This document shows, in pieces, positions 5,846 through 11,968 of a stretch of 20,562 nucleotides of DNA. The notes under the pieces were generated by a model, which ran no database searches, had not been told where the DNA came from, and saw nothing but the letters and a program-made list of their open reading frames with translations. This DNA comes from Clostridia bacterium. GTDB lineage: Bacteria; Bacillota_A; Clostridia; Christensenellales; Aristaeellaceae. Made by a program: the position numbers and the translations under genes. The stretch lies in contig JAFXMP010000356.1 of assembly GCA_017530275.1 (NCBI GenBank), positions 1 through 20,562 of the forward strand, written 5' to 3'. Numbering within the stretch: position 1 is the stretch's first letter; each line of letters begins with the position of its first letter.

Positions 5846-5957
5846 AGGACAGTCGGATGGGTTTTAGGAAGTCCCTAAACGAAGCCCCTCAAGCGGCACG
5901 TTGTAATTGCGGTTGTGCAGAATTAACCAAGAGGCCGTCGTAGAAACGATCTGCTGG

Positions 5958-5977
5958 CAGCCGGGAAAGACCGGCAC
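5958..5977 (+). repeat. 20-nt hairpin repeat, copy 2
   Basis: Exact copy of the 20-nt hairpin at 5700-5719. It again ends exactly 5 nt before the best acceptor partner (5983) of the next tRNA-like RNA. Confidence 0.85.
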
Positions 5978-5982
5978 AATAC

Positions 5983-6104
5983 GGGAACATGATGCGGGAA
6001 TGGTATCCGCACGGGAGGATCGTCACGCAAGGCCAGTGTGAAGACGTTCGATATTCCGGGGTGTAACGTCCCCATGCCGAGTTCGAGTCCGGCTGTTCCC
6101 ACCA
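5983..6104 (+). tRNA. tRNA-like RNA 3 (atypical, about 122 nt)
   Basis: The acceptor stem is perfect over 7 bp: GGGAACA (5983-5989) with TGTTCCC (6094-6100), then discriminator A and encoded CCA (6102-6104). The T-loop TTCGAGT lies on a GCCG(A)G/CCGGC stem that needs one bulged A. A convincing D-arm, TGCGGG-AATGGTA-TCCGCA (5992-6010), carries the A-GGTA consensus. The remaining 60 nt hold a 6-bp stem GACGTT/AACGTC (6043-6048 with 6065-6070) around a 16-nt loop, far larger than an anticodon loop. An alternative start at 6013 (GGGAGGA, six of seven pairs, 92 nt) gives a cloverleaf with a CCCAT variable loop but the same oversized anticodon loop. Confidence 0.5.
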
Positions 6105-6116
6105 GGGCGAAAGCCC
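6105..6116 (+). repeat. GNRA-capped hairpin abutting the CCA of tRNA-like RNA 3
   Basis: GGGC-GAAA-GCCC begins at the base after CCA. A hairpin at this point could guide 3' end processing. Confidence 0.65.
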
Positions 6117-6173
6117 AACAGACCAGCCGCCCGGAGCTGATAATCCGGGAGGAATCGGTCAGCATAAAACTGG

Positions 6174-6193
6174 CAGCCGGGAAAGACCGGCAC
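6174..6193 (+). repeat. 20-nt hairpin repeat, copy 3
   Basis: Third exact copy. No tRNA-like 3' end follows it. Instead there is a GGGCG/CGCCC stem-loop (6201-6221) and then the ribosome site of the gene at 6250, so this copy sits in an mRNA leader. Confidence 0.85.
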
Positions 6194-6249
6194 CCGGGCG
6201 GGGCGGAAATCCGTGTCGCCCTACAGTTGCCGGTAAAGGAGGTTGTTCC

Positions 6250-6534
6250 ATGTATGAGCTGCGGGAAGGCCGGTTGACGATCCCGCCGCCGAAGGACGGA
6301 GCCTGCCCTGTGTGTGGTGAGCTTCACGGGCGACAGGAACCGCACAACAAGAACAGCCTTCTTTACCAGCACCGTTTCAGACGGAAGCACGGGCGGTACC
6401 CGACCTGGGAGGACGCCATGGAGCATTGCAGTCTGACGGTGAAAAAACGTTTCTGCGAACGGCTGAAGCGGCATGGCGTGACAGTGGACGTTGATAAGCT
6501 GCTGCTGGGGCTGAAGACCAAAAAGGAAGAGTGA
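6250..6534 (+). CDS. zinc-knuckle phage protein of unknown function
   Basis: Ninety-four residues; ATG 6250 after AAAGGAGG. A CPVCGELH motif at about 19-26 plus later His residues suggests one zinc site. The middle, YQHRFRRKHGRYPTWEDAM, is basic and aromatic, and HC and RFCERLKRHGV supply further candidate ligands. The Lys-rich tail ends KTKKEE. It is the first gene after the structured RNA region, with a hairpin-containing leader. No family recognised; nucleic-acid binding is plausible from composition only. Confidence 0.7.
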   Translation: MYELREGRLTIPPPKDGACPVCGELHGRQEPHNKNSLLYQHRFRRKHGRYPTWEDAMEHCSLTVKKRFCERLKRHGVTVDVDKLLLGLKTKKEE

Positions 6535-6538
6535 AGCG

Positions 6539-6769
6539 GTGAAGGAATACGAGTGGTTCCGAACGGCGGACAGAAAGCCGACGGAAGCGGAGTGCGGGCC
6601 GAACGGGCGGATTATCGTCTGGCACGACTTCAACGGGGCGATGGTCGCCAACACGCACCAGCTCGACGACAACCGTTTCATGCGATGGTGGATGCCTTAC
6701 CCGGAAGCGCCGAAAGGCGCGGATCCTGTGAAGCTCGACGAGCTGAAGGGGCCGGGAGGACATAAATAA
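6539..6769 (+). CDS. DUF551 family protein
   Basis: Seventy-six residues from GTG 6539, with AGGAAG upstream. It shows the DUF551 pattern: an opening EWFRTADRKPTE (usually W.sv.drlPe), a central strand RIIVWHDFNG and the closing WWMPYPEAPKG, the family's W.plPeaP signature. These small proteins are very common in phage early regions and have no established function. The neighbours are a zinc protein upstream and DUF3102 downstream in the same operon. Confidence 0.8.
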   Translation: MKEYEWFRTADRKPTEAECGPNGRIIVWHDFNGAMVANTHQLDDNRFMRWWMPYPEAPKGADPVKLDELKGPGGHK

Positions 6770-6793
6770 AAACGTGGAAAGGAAGGAAAACAA

Positions 6794-7816
6794 GTGAACG
6801 AACTGACCAACGCCAACCATTCGGGAGGATTATCCCTTGCGGAGAATCTGGCCCGGGAAGCCCAATTCTATTCCATGCAGACGCAGTTCAATATGCTACA
6901 GTTGGGCCGCGTACTGACGGAAGCAAAAGAGGTTGTCGAACACGGACAATGGCTGGACTGGATAGACAAGAACGCCGGATGCTCCGAACGGCAGGCACAA
7001 ATCTTCATGCAGCTTTACGAAACCTACGGACTGAGCCAGGAAATGGCGGCCCTGGGTACCAGTAAGCTGAAAATTTTACTCCCTATGACCGACGAGGAAC
7101 GGGATAAGCTGCTGGCCGAGAAGGACGTAAAGAAAATGAGCGCCCGGGCACTGAAGGACGAAGTGAAGGCCCGGGAAGCGGCAATCCGCGCCGAGGAACA
7201 GGAGAAGGCCCGGGAAGCCGTTGCCGCTGAGCAGGAGAACGGGAAACGCCTGGCGGAAAGCGCCGCCCGGAAAGCCGAGAAGGAAACCCGGGAAAGGCTG
7301 GAAGAGGAAATGGAAGTCCTGCGGGCGGAACGGGCGGACTACGCGCTGAAAGCCAAAGAGCTGCAGGAGAGGGCGGAGCTGGCCGAAGGACAACTGGAAG
7401 GCGCGATTAACTCCGCCCGGGAAGCGTCCCGGAGCGTTTCGGAGCAGAGCGCCGCGCTGGACGCGGAGCGCCGGAGGATTGAACGGGAACTGAAGGCGAA
7501 GGACGAAGCGCTGGAAGAGCTGCAGGAGCAGTACGACGAGCTGAACCGGAAGTACCTGGACAACGCCAGCACCATTGCCCGGGGCGACGCGGACAGGAGC
7601 ACGGCGGATATTCTCAGCGCCGAAGCCATTCACGCTTCCGTCCGGGAATTCATGGATACCAACTCCCGCCTGCCCTATATGCACTCCACGTTCGCCACGA
7701 TGGGCGCGACGGAGCACGAGCGCATTAATGCGGATCTGCTGGCGCTGCGGGACTTCACCGAAAAGGCGCTGGCCGCCATGGAAACGATTGTCGGGAACGG
7801 GGGCGTAGTTGAATGA
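6794..7816 (+). CDS. DUF3102 family coiled-coil protein
   Basis: Protein of 340 residues from GTG 6794 after AAGGAAGGA. Residues 15-110 match the DUF3102 domain seen in Bacillota phages: LGRVLTEAKEVVEHGQWLDW, then CSERQAQIFMQLYETYG. Residues 115-270 are almost unbroken charged coiled coil rich in Ala, Glu, Arg and Lys. A helical C-terminal domain (270-340) ends in a Met- and Ala-rich helix. The N-terminal half resembles the DNA-binding part of ParB/KfrA-like proteins, so a role on phage DNA or in early host takeover is plausible but unproven. It overlaps the next gene by 4 bp (ATGA). Confidence 0.82.
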   Translation: MNELTNANHSGGLSLAENLAREAQFYSMQTQFNMLQLGRVLTEAKEVVEHGQWLDWIDKNAGCSERQAQIFMQLYETYGLSQEMAALGTSKLKILLPMTDEERDKLLAEKDVKKMSARALKDEVKAREAAIRAEEQEKAREAVAAEQENGKRLAESAARKAEKETRERLEEEMEVLRAERADYALKAKELQERAELAEGQLEGAINSAREASRSVSEQSAALDAERRRIERELKAKDEALEELQEQYDELNRKYLDNASTIARGDADRSTADILSAEAIHASVREFMDTNSRLPYMHSTFATMGATEHERINADLLALRDFTEKALAAMETIVGNGGVVE

Positions 7817-8184
7817 ACCGGATGGAGATATTCAGAAAGCATTTCCCGGCGGACGATCCGAATTACGGGGACACCATGATTGATTCTGCAGAAGTGATTG
7901 ACGGCGAGTATCTTTCCGGGACGTTTGACTGGTACCTGGACGAGTGCGGTTACAAACCGGAGGATATCGGCGTTTCACCCGGGGCGGTGAAATACCGGGA
8001 AGAACAGACGGCGTATCTGAAAGCGCAGGAAGGAAAAGAACTTATGGATCCGGGAAAGGAAGTCAGCACCCAGGTTGTTGCCAGCGTGGTTGAACAGATT
8101 ATGCGGCCTATGCTGGAAAGCATGGGATCCCTTATGAAACGCATGAGCGAAGCGGTGGAGCATAAGCCACGGCCCAGGATGTGA
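7813..8184 (+). CDS. phage protein of unknown function
   Basis: Protein of 123 residues starting in the ATGA overlap with DUF3102, so probably translated by coupling. The N-terminal half is acidic (DDPNYGDTMIDSAEVIDGEY, then WYLDECGYKPEDIGVS). The C-terminal half is a Met-rich amphipathic helix (VVASVVEQIMRPMLESMGSL, MKRMSEAVE), probably an oligomerisation element. No domain recognised. Confidence 0.7.
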   Translation: MNRMEIFRKHFPADDPNYGDTMIDSAEVIDGEYLSGTFDWYLDECGYKPEDIGVSPGAVKYREEQTAYLKAQEGKELMDPGKEVSTQVVASVVEQIMRPMLESMGSLMKRMSEAVEHKPRPRM

Positions 8185-8531
8185 TGCGGAACCGGCTGGA
8201 AGCGCTGGAAAAAGAAAGCCGGTTGAATACGCCCGTTACAGATACGCAGGCGCGGTATCTGGCGGCAGCGACCCGGGATAAGGCCGTGGATATTCTGAGC
8301 CGGAAAGGAATGACCGACAAGAAGGCCGTGACGAAGCTGGCCGGGATGATCCGCAAGGCGGTGCTTCAGCGGTACGGCAAAGGAAGCCTGCGGGAGATTC
8401 CCCGGTGTGAATACGGCGTTGCCATGAGCCAGATTGAGAGCTGGAACAAGGCGACGGAGGTTGCGAAGATCGTTCTGGAAGCCCAGGCACGGCAGGAGGA
8501 AGAGAGAATCCATGAAACGGCAGGGACTTGA
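8184..8531 (+). CDS. ORF6C-like phage protein
   Basis: Protein of 115 residues; ATG 8184 overlaps the previous stop (TGATG), and GTG 8181 is an in-frame alternative. The helical core (YLAAATRDKAVDILSRKGM, then KLAGMIRKAVLQRYGKG) is followed by SLREIPRCEYGVAMSQIESW. It resembles the ORF6C domain of phage antirepressors, where the motif is YRDIPRxxFxxAxxFIxxW. The N-terminal KilA/Bro partner domain is absent. Likely DNA-associated; a role in replication or regulation is inferred from its place before the initiator gene. Confidence 0.65.
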   Translation: MRNRLEALEKESRLNTPVTDTQARYLAAATRDKAVDILSRKGMTDKKAVTKLAGMIRKAVLQRYGKGSLREIPRCEYGVAMSQIESWNKATEVAKIVLEAQARQEEERIHETAGT

Positions 8532-8760
8532 CCCGGAAGAGCGTGCGCGGGCGCTGAATGACGAGTGCGTGCGGATGGTGCAGCGGCACGAAAAGCCGGT
8601 AGTAATTCACGCGGTACGGGACGCCTACCGGCAGGCGCTGGCCCAGGCGGAGCGGTATAAGGGCATTATCCGGGTACCGGTGCCGCAACCCGCCATTCCG
8701 CCGCACATGATGTACGTGGAAGACGAAATCTGCCAATGGCCGGAGAAGTCAACGAAATAA
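8512..8760 (+). CDS. small phage protein of unknown function
   Basis: Eighty-two residues; ATG 8512 follows GGAGGAAGAG and lies 20 bp inside the preceding gene. It begins MKRQGLDPEERARALNDECV, forms a likely helical hairpin up to YRQALAQAERYKG and ends in a Pro-rich segment (VPVPQPAIPPHMMYVEDE). It sits directly upstream of the replication initiator, 19 bp away, so it may be an accessory replication protein; the sequence shows nothing more. Confidence 0.65.
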   Translation: MKRQGLDPEERARALNDECVRMVQRHEKPVVIHAVRDAYRQALAQAERYKGIIRVPVPQPAIPPHMMYVEDEICQWPEKSTK

Positions 8761-8779
8761 GCAGGAAGGAAGAAAACTG

Positions 8780-9757
8780 ATGCCGATTGTCAATTACGTT
8801 CGTGAAATCGAACGGTTTATTGAGTACGCGGCGGATAAGAAACTGACGGCCAACGAGCGCTGTTTGTGGTATGGGCTGATGCACATATTCAACCAGAGAG
8901 CAAGCGGCAATGAGTGGCCCGGCGACTTCATCCCCGTAAGCAATGACCGGGTTTTCACGTACTGCCCTGGCGGCTTTGACACACTGGCCCGGACGCGGAA
9001 CCGGCTCAAGCAGCTCGGACTGATCGACTTCCGCGCCGGAAACCGGAATAAGGCAGTACCGGAATACAAGATAATCTATCAGTGTACCGGAGGTTATCCC
9101 GATTTTGCGGACAAAAATACGGATTATCCTTCATGTTATCCGCAAAATACGGACAACATACGGGATAACACAAGGGGCAACACAGGGGACAACATACGGG
9201 ACAACACCGGGGGCAACATACGGGACATATATCCAAACATAAACAGGGATACTTATACCGTACCAAAACGGTTCCTGGATGATGAAGAAGAAGACGTAGA
9301 AGACGACAGCCGCGCACGCGCACGCGAGGACGAAAGTGACCTTGTGCCGGACAGGGCGGAGCGGGAAAACGAGATCTGCGGCGCTTATGGCCGGTTCGTT
9401 GGCCGGAATCCATACCCGGCGGAGCTGAACAAGCTGGTATGGGTTGGCCATGCCATGAAGATGGCCCCAGTGATGATTGCCCGGGCGATTGAGATTGCGG
9501 CGGAGGAAGGCGCGAGAAAGCCGGTTGCTTACGTGCTGAAGATCCTGGACGACTGGCAGAGCGCCCACGTCCTGCAGCCGCACCAGATTGACGGTTATCG
9601 CTGGGAGGAAGATATCCGCCTGGGGAAAGCGCCGATATTCGCCGGTACCGGGGACGCCACGGAGGACTGGAAACGCCGGGAAGAAGCCCGAGAAGCCCGA
9701 CGAAAAGAGAACGTGGAAGCCGGTCTGGAACCGGACTGGACAGCAAAGGAGGGTTGA
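8780..9757 (+). CDS. replication initiator, DnaD-like with winged-helix N-terminus
   Basis: Protein of 325 residues expected to bind the phage origin and recruit the host replisome. Residues 1-100 are a winged-helix domain (LTANERCLWYGLMHIFNQRA, then TLARTRNRLKQLGLIDFRAG). Residues 124-147 are six tetrapeptides of the NIRD/NTGG type encoded by the iteron array. An acidic linker (DDEEEDVEDDSRARAR) follows. Residues 195-255 are a DnaD/DnaB2-like domain (YGRFVGRNPYPAELNKL, then ARKPVAYVLKILDDWQS). The tail is charged. Such initiators carry their own origin, as lambda O does. No helicase or loader gene is visible nearby, so host ones are presumably used. The ribosome site is AGGAAGGA before ATG 8780. 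Confidence 0.85.
   Translation: MPIVNYVREIERFIEYAADKKLTANERCLWYGLMHIFNQRASGNEWPGDFIPVSNDRVFTYCPGGFDTLARTRNRLKQLGLIDFRAGNRNKAVPEYKIIYQCTGGYPDFADKNTDYPSCYPQNTDNIRDNTRGNTGDNIRDNTGGNIRDIYPNINRDTYTVPKRFLDDEEEDVEDDSRARAREDESDLVPDRAERENEICGAYGRFVGRNPYPAELNKLVWVGHAMKMAPVMIARAIEIAAEEGARKPVAYVLKILDDWQSAHVLQPHQIDGYRWEEDIRLGKAPIFAGTGDATEDWKRREEAREARRKENVEAGLEPDWTAKEG
9151..9222 (+). repeat. six tandem 12-bp iterons, probable replication origin
   Basis: Six unbroken 12-bp units of consensus GGRCAACAYANG start at 9151, 9163, 9175, 9187, 9199 and 9211; units 1 and 4 are identical. The period equals four codons, so the initiator frame is kept. An A/T-richer stretch (9223-9275) follows and could be the unwinding element. 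Iterons inside the initiator gene are the usual layout of such phage origins. Confidence 0.85.
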
Positions 9758-9758
9758 T

Positions 9759-10142
9759 ATGGGCGTCGAGTGCTACAAGATTGAGCAGCGGAAAGGCCGG
9801 AAGGAGTATGTCTGCCAGCTCTGCGGCGAGAAGATCCGTAAAGGCCGGGAATATATCTGCGAAAGCGGACGGTATGACGGCGAATTTTTTGAGCACAAGC
9901 GGCACATTCATTGCGACGCACTGTTCAACGCCTATTTTGACAACGGCGGCGACCCGGAATACACGGAGGACGAGATTTACGAGTTTGTCCGGGAAACGTG
10001 CTGCTCCTGCCAGCTCTGGCATGACGACGAGTGCGAAGCAAGCCCGTGGACGTGCCCGGTTGTGCTGGAAAAACGGCTGGATAAACAGGCGGCGCGGGCC
10101 GCGAAGCAGAGCATTGAAGAAAACCGGGAGGAAGGAACATGA
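9759..10142 (+). CDS. cysteine-rich zinc-binding phage protein
   Basis: Protein of 127 residues; ATG 9759 follows AAAGGAGG, one base after the initiator stop. It has a treble-clef-like start (YVCQLCGEKIRKGREYICES), then HKRHIHCDALF, and a second Cys cluster (ETCCSCQLWHDDECEASPWT followed by C). At least two zinc sites are likely. The C-terminus is basic and helical (LEKRLDKQAARAAKQ). The pattern is that of small phage zinc proteins of unknown role. It overlaps the next gene by 4 bp. Confidence 0.75.
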   Translation: MGVECYKIEQRKGRKEYVCQLCGEKIRKGREYICESGRYDGEFFEHKRHIHCDALFNAYFDNGGDPEYTEDEIYEFVRETCCSCQLWHDDECEASPWTCPVVLEKRLDKQAARAAKQSIEENREEGT

Positions 10143-10333
10143 AACAGCGGGACAATGAAGAACGCGGGATCCGGTGCCCGAAGTGCAGCAGCCCGGAAAG
10201 CCTGGTTTACGACAGCCGGAAACAGAAGAATTTCAGCGTGATGCGGCGGCGGGAGTGCAAGAAATGCGGATTCCGGTACATGACCGAAGAAACGCTGTAT
10301 GGGTATGAGTTTGTGAGGGAAAAGAATGGTTAA
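10139..10333 (+). CDS. NrdR-type zinc-ribbon miniprotein
   Basis: Sixty-four residues; ATG 10139 in an ATGA overlap. It is essentially one zinc ribbon: RCPKCSSPESLVYDSRKQKN, then RRRECKKCGFRYMTEE. The order CPxC, xVxDSR, RRRECxxCxxRFxTxE is the signature of the N-terminal ribbon of NrdR. The ATP-cone domain of NrdR is missing. This may be a stand-alone DNA-binding regulator. It overlaps the next gene by 8 bp. Confidence 0.75.
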   Translation: MKQRDNEERGIRCPKCSSPESLVYDSRKQKNFSVMRRRECKKCGFRYMTEETLYGYEFVREKNG

Positions 10334-10784
10334 GGTACCGGAATACTGGATCGTCAAGAAGGGCCGACAATGGCTTATGACGACCCGGCATGAAGATCTG
10401 AGCAGCCCGAAGGCCCATATTTGGAGCATTAACACGTATGACGCGGCGAAATATGAGCAGATTCGGGACGCAAAGCGGATGGCCTGGGAGGTTGGCGGCG
10501 TCGTTTACCGGTTCATTCCGGCGACGAGCAGGGTTGAACAAGTGACGTTTCCGCTGCCGGAAGGGGCCTGCTGCGATAGTTGCGAAACGTATGTGCCGTT
10601 TGACGGGAAGTGCAGGAACCCGGAAAGCGAGTATTACGGCGAGTGTGTGAGCTGTTTTGAGGGGCTATGCTGCGAATGGAGGGAAAAGCATGGACGAAAA
10701 GGACAGACTGATTCAAAGATTGACCCAGGACGTGGCCCACTGGAAAAGCCGGGCGCTGGAAGCGGCGGAGAAAGCCTGCTTTGA
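10326..10784 (+). CDS. cysteine-rich phage protein of unknown function
   Basis: Protein of 152 residues; ATG 10326 overlaps the previous gene. The N-terminal half is a compact alpha/beta segment (YWIVKKGRQWLMTTRHEDLS). The C-terminal half has many cysteines (ACCDSCETYVPFDGKCRNPE, then GECVSCFEGLCCEW), probably two zinc sites. The last 30 residues (GRKGQTDSKIDPGRGPLEKP onward) are low-complexity and overlap the next gene by 95 bp, which suggests the original end was lost and the frame now runs on. No family recognised. Confidence 0.65.
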   Translation: MVKVPEYWIVKKGRQWLMTTRHEDLSSPKAHIWSINTYDAAKYEQIRDAKRMAWEVGGVVYRFIPATSRVEQVTFPLPEGACCDSCETYVPFDGKCRNPESEYYGECVSCFEGLCCEWREKHGRKGQTDSKIDPGRGPLEKPGAGSGGESLL

Positions 10785-10857
10785 GTGCGAACGGCTGGAT
10801 ATGGACTGCGACAAGTGCCGGATGAAGAAAATCAAGGAGGAAGCGGCGAGAACATGA
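10690..10857 (+). CDS. small Cys-rich coiled-coil protein
   Basis: Fifty-five residues; ATG 10690 after GGAGGG. A helix (MDEKDRLIQRLTQDVAHWKS) leads into CFECERLDMDCDKCRMKK, four cysteines in CxxC-like spacing. It lies largely inside the 3' end of the preceding gene in another frame, and its stop overlaps the XF1762 start (ATGA). Function unknown. Confidence 0.6.
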   Translation: MDEKDRLIQRLTQDVAHWKSRALEAAEKACFECERLDMDCDKCRMKKIKEEAART

Positions 10858-11408
10858 ACAAGTTTACCGCCGTTCCGCTGAATCTCCGGGAAGCCCAGGC
10901 GTACATTGACGAGCTGCACCGGCACCATAAGTCTTCCATCCGGGATAAATTCCGCGTCGGCGCTGCGGATAGTGCTGGAAAGCTCGTTGGCGTAGCACAA
11001 TGCGGGCAACCGATTAACCGTAATCTGAATGACGGAAAAACGCTGGAAGTGCTGCGACTCTGCACGGACGGAACGAAGGACGTTTGCTCTTTCCTCTATG
11101 CGAAGTGTGCCAGGATAGCCAGGGAAATGGGTTACGAGAAGATTATCACATACATTCTGGAATCAGAAAGCGGAACGTCGCTGAAGGCAAGCGGCTGGAT
11201 ATGTGAAGATTCTTCATGTGGGGGGGGTACATGGGAAAATTGCACCCGCTCAAAACAAAGGCCGGTACAGCTTTCAATGCTTCCGCAGAAGCAAAAATAC
11301 CCGGAAGGGATGAAAAAGCAAAGGTGGTGCAAGTATCTCAATGAAAGTGCTGGTAGCCTGCGAAGAGAGCCAGGAAGTGTGCAAGGCGTTTCGGGAGAAA
11401 GGCCATGA
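10854..11408 (+). CDS. XF1762 family protein, GNAT-like acetyltransferase
   Basis: Protein of 184 residues from ATG 10854. It shows the XF1762 pattern: LREAQAYIDELHRHHKSS, GVAQCGQPINRNLNDGKTLE, RLCTDGTKDVCSFLYAKCAR, YEKIITYILESESGTSLKAS, GW. The family has a GNAT-like core and is common in phages and mobile elements; its substrate is not established. Codons for CGGGTW contain a G8 run (11220-11227). In the present phase the family-like end (KKQRWCKYL) is retained and the frame runs 68 bp into the methyltransferase gene. With nine G the frame would stop at a TGA overlapping the methyltransferase ATG; with seven it stops at 11311. Confidence 0.82.
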   Translation: MNKFTAVPLNLREAQAYIDELHRHHKSSIRDKFRVGAADSAGKLVGVAQCGQPINRNLNDGKTLEVLRLCTDGTKDVCSFLYAKCARIAREMGYEKIITYILESESGTSLKASGWICEDSSCGGGTWENCTRSKQRPVQLSMLPQKQKYPEGMKKQRWCKYLNESAGSLRREPGSVQGVSGERP

Positions 11409-11964
11409 AGCGTATAGCTGCGATATGGTGGACTGCTCCGGCGGGCACCCGGAGTGGCATATCAAGGAAAACTGCCTGCCTATAATCGGGGGGGGGGTTA
11501 CCTTCTTGACAACTGACGGCCAGGAACACGAGTGCAGCGGGCTTTGGGATCTGCTGATAGCACACCCGCCGTGCACGTATCTGACCGTATCCGGGAACCG
11601 GTGGTTCGGGGATCTGTACGGGATATCCAGCCGGACGCGGTACCTGGACAGGATGGAAGCGATTGAGTTCTTTATGAAATTCGTGTTATGCAGCGCGAAA
11701 AAGATTGCCATAGAGAACCCGATAGGCATTATGAGCAGCGTTTACCGGAAACCGGATCAGATTATCCAGCCGTGGCAGTTCGGCCATGGAGAAACAAAGG
11801 CAACGTGCCTTTGGCTGAAGAATCTGCCGCCGCTGTTTCCGACAATGCTTGTGGCGGAGCGCGAACAGAGAATATTCAAAATGCCGCCGTCGCCGGAGAG
11901 AACCCGTCTGCGGAGCAAGACGTATACGGGCATAGCGCGGGCGATGGCGGATCAGTGGGGATGA
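11341..11964 (+). CDS. phage DNA methyltransferase, cytosine-C5-like
   Basis: Protein of 207 residues. It opens with MKVLVACEESQEVCKAFREK and SCDMVDCSGGHPEWH, a nucleotide-cofactor loop typical of a widespread phage methyltransferase family. The catalytic-type loop is LLIAHPPCTYLT (about 74-85), with PPC as in C5 methylases. IENPIGIMSS and IIQPWQFGHGETKATCLWLK complete the family pattern. Expected to methylate phage DNA against host restriction. A G10 run (11488-11497) encodes the Gly of PIIGGGVTF. One G more or fewer brings a stop within a few codons, so expression may be phase-variable. The start is loosely spaced from AAAGGTGG. Confidence 0.85.
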   Translation: MKVLVACEESQEVCKAFREKGHEAYSCDMVDCSGGHPEWHIKENCLPIIGGGVTFLTTDGQEHECSGLWDLLIAHPPCTYLTVSGNRWFGDLYGISSRTRYLDRMEAIEFFMKFVLCSAKKIAIENPIGIMSSVYRKPDQIIQPWQFGHGETKATCLWLKNLPPLFPTMLVAEREQRIFKMPPSPERTRLRSKTYTGIARAMADQWG

Positions 11965-11968
11965 AAGC

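Larger units (their letters stand above)
5590..6249 (+). other. protein-free structured region between early genes
   Basis: From 5455 to 6249 I see no credible protein gene. The frames that stay open merely translate the tRNA-like T-arms and the 20-nt hairpin, and they lack ribosome sites. Content is three tRNA-like RNAs, three 20-nt hairpin repeats, at least five further hairpins and a long-range pair ACAACC/GGTTGT (5651-5656 with 5692-5697). There is no promoter or T-run terminator inside, so it is probably transcribed with the early operon and processed. Confidence 0.6.

Noticed and set aside
5507..5878. Open frame of 123 codons in the structured region
   Set aside because: It lacks a ribosome site, and its translation consists of the tRNA-like T-arms and the 20-nt hairpin read as codons; its Arg/Pro/Gly-rich composition is that of a noncoding read.
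5700..6193. CRISPR array with a 20-nt repeat
   Set aside because: Only three copies, 238 and 196 bp apart, with long unequal intervals containing tRNA-like RNAs; no cas genes.
6038..6277. Open frame of 79 codons across tRNA-like RNA 3
   Set aside because: No ribosome site; it crosses the CCA end, a GNRA hairpin and the third hairpin repeat, then overlaps a gene with a strong start.
9151..9222. CRISPR-like array
   Set aside because: Units are 12 bp, contiguous, without spacers and in frame within a gene; they are iterons.
9006..10022. 338-codon minus-strand frame
   Set aside because: Shadow of the initiator gene; low-complexity Cys/Pro repeats come from reading the iterons backwards.
11228..11344. 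Frameshift fusion of XF1762 with the methyltransferase through the G8 tract
   Set aside because: Neither shifted frame joins the methyltransferase: one stops at 11311, the other at the TGA overlapping its ATG.
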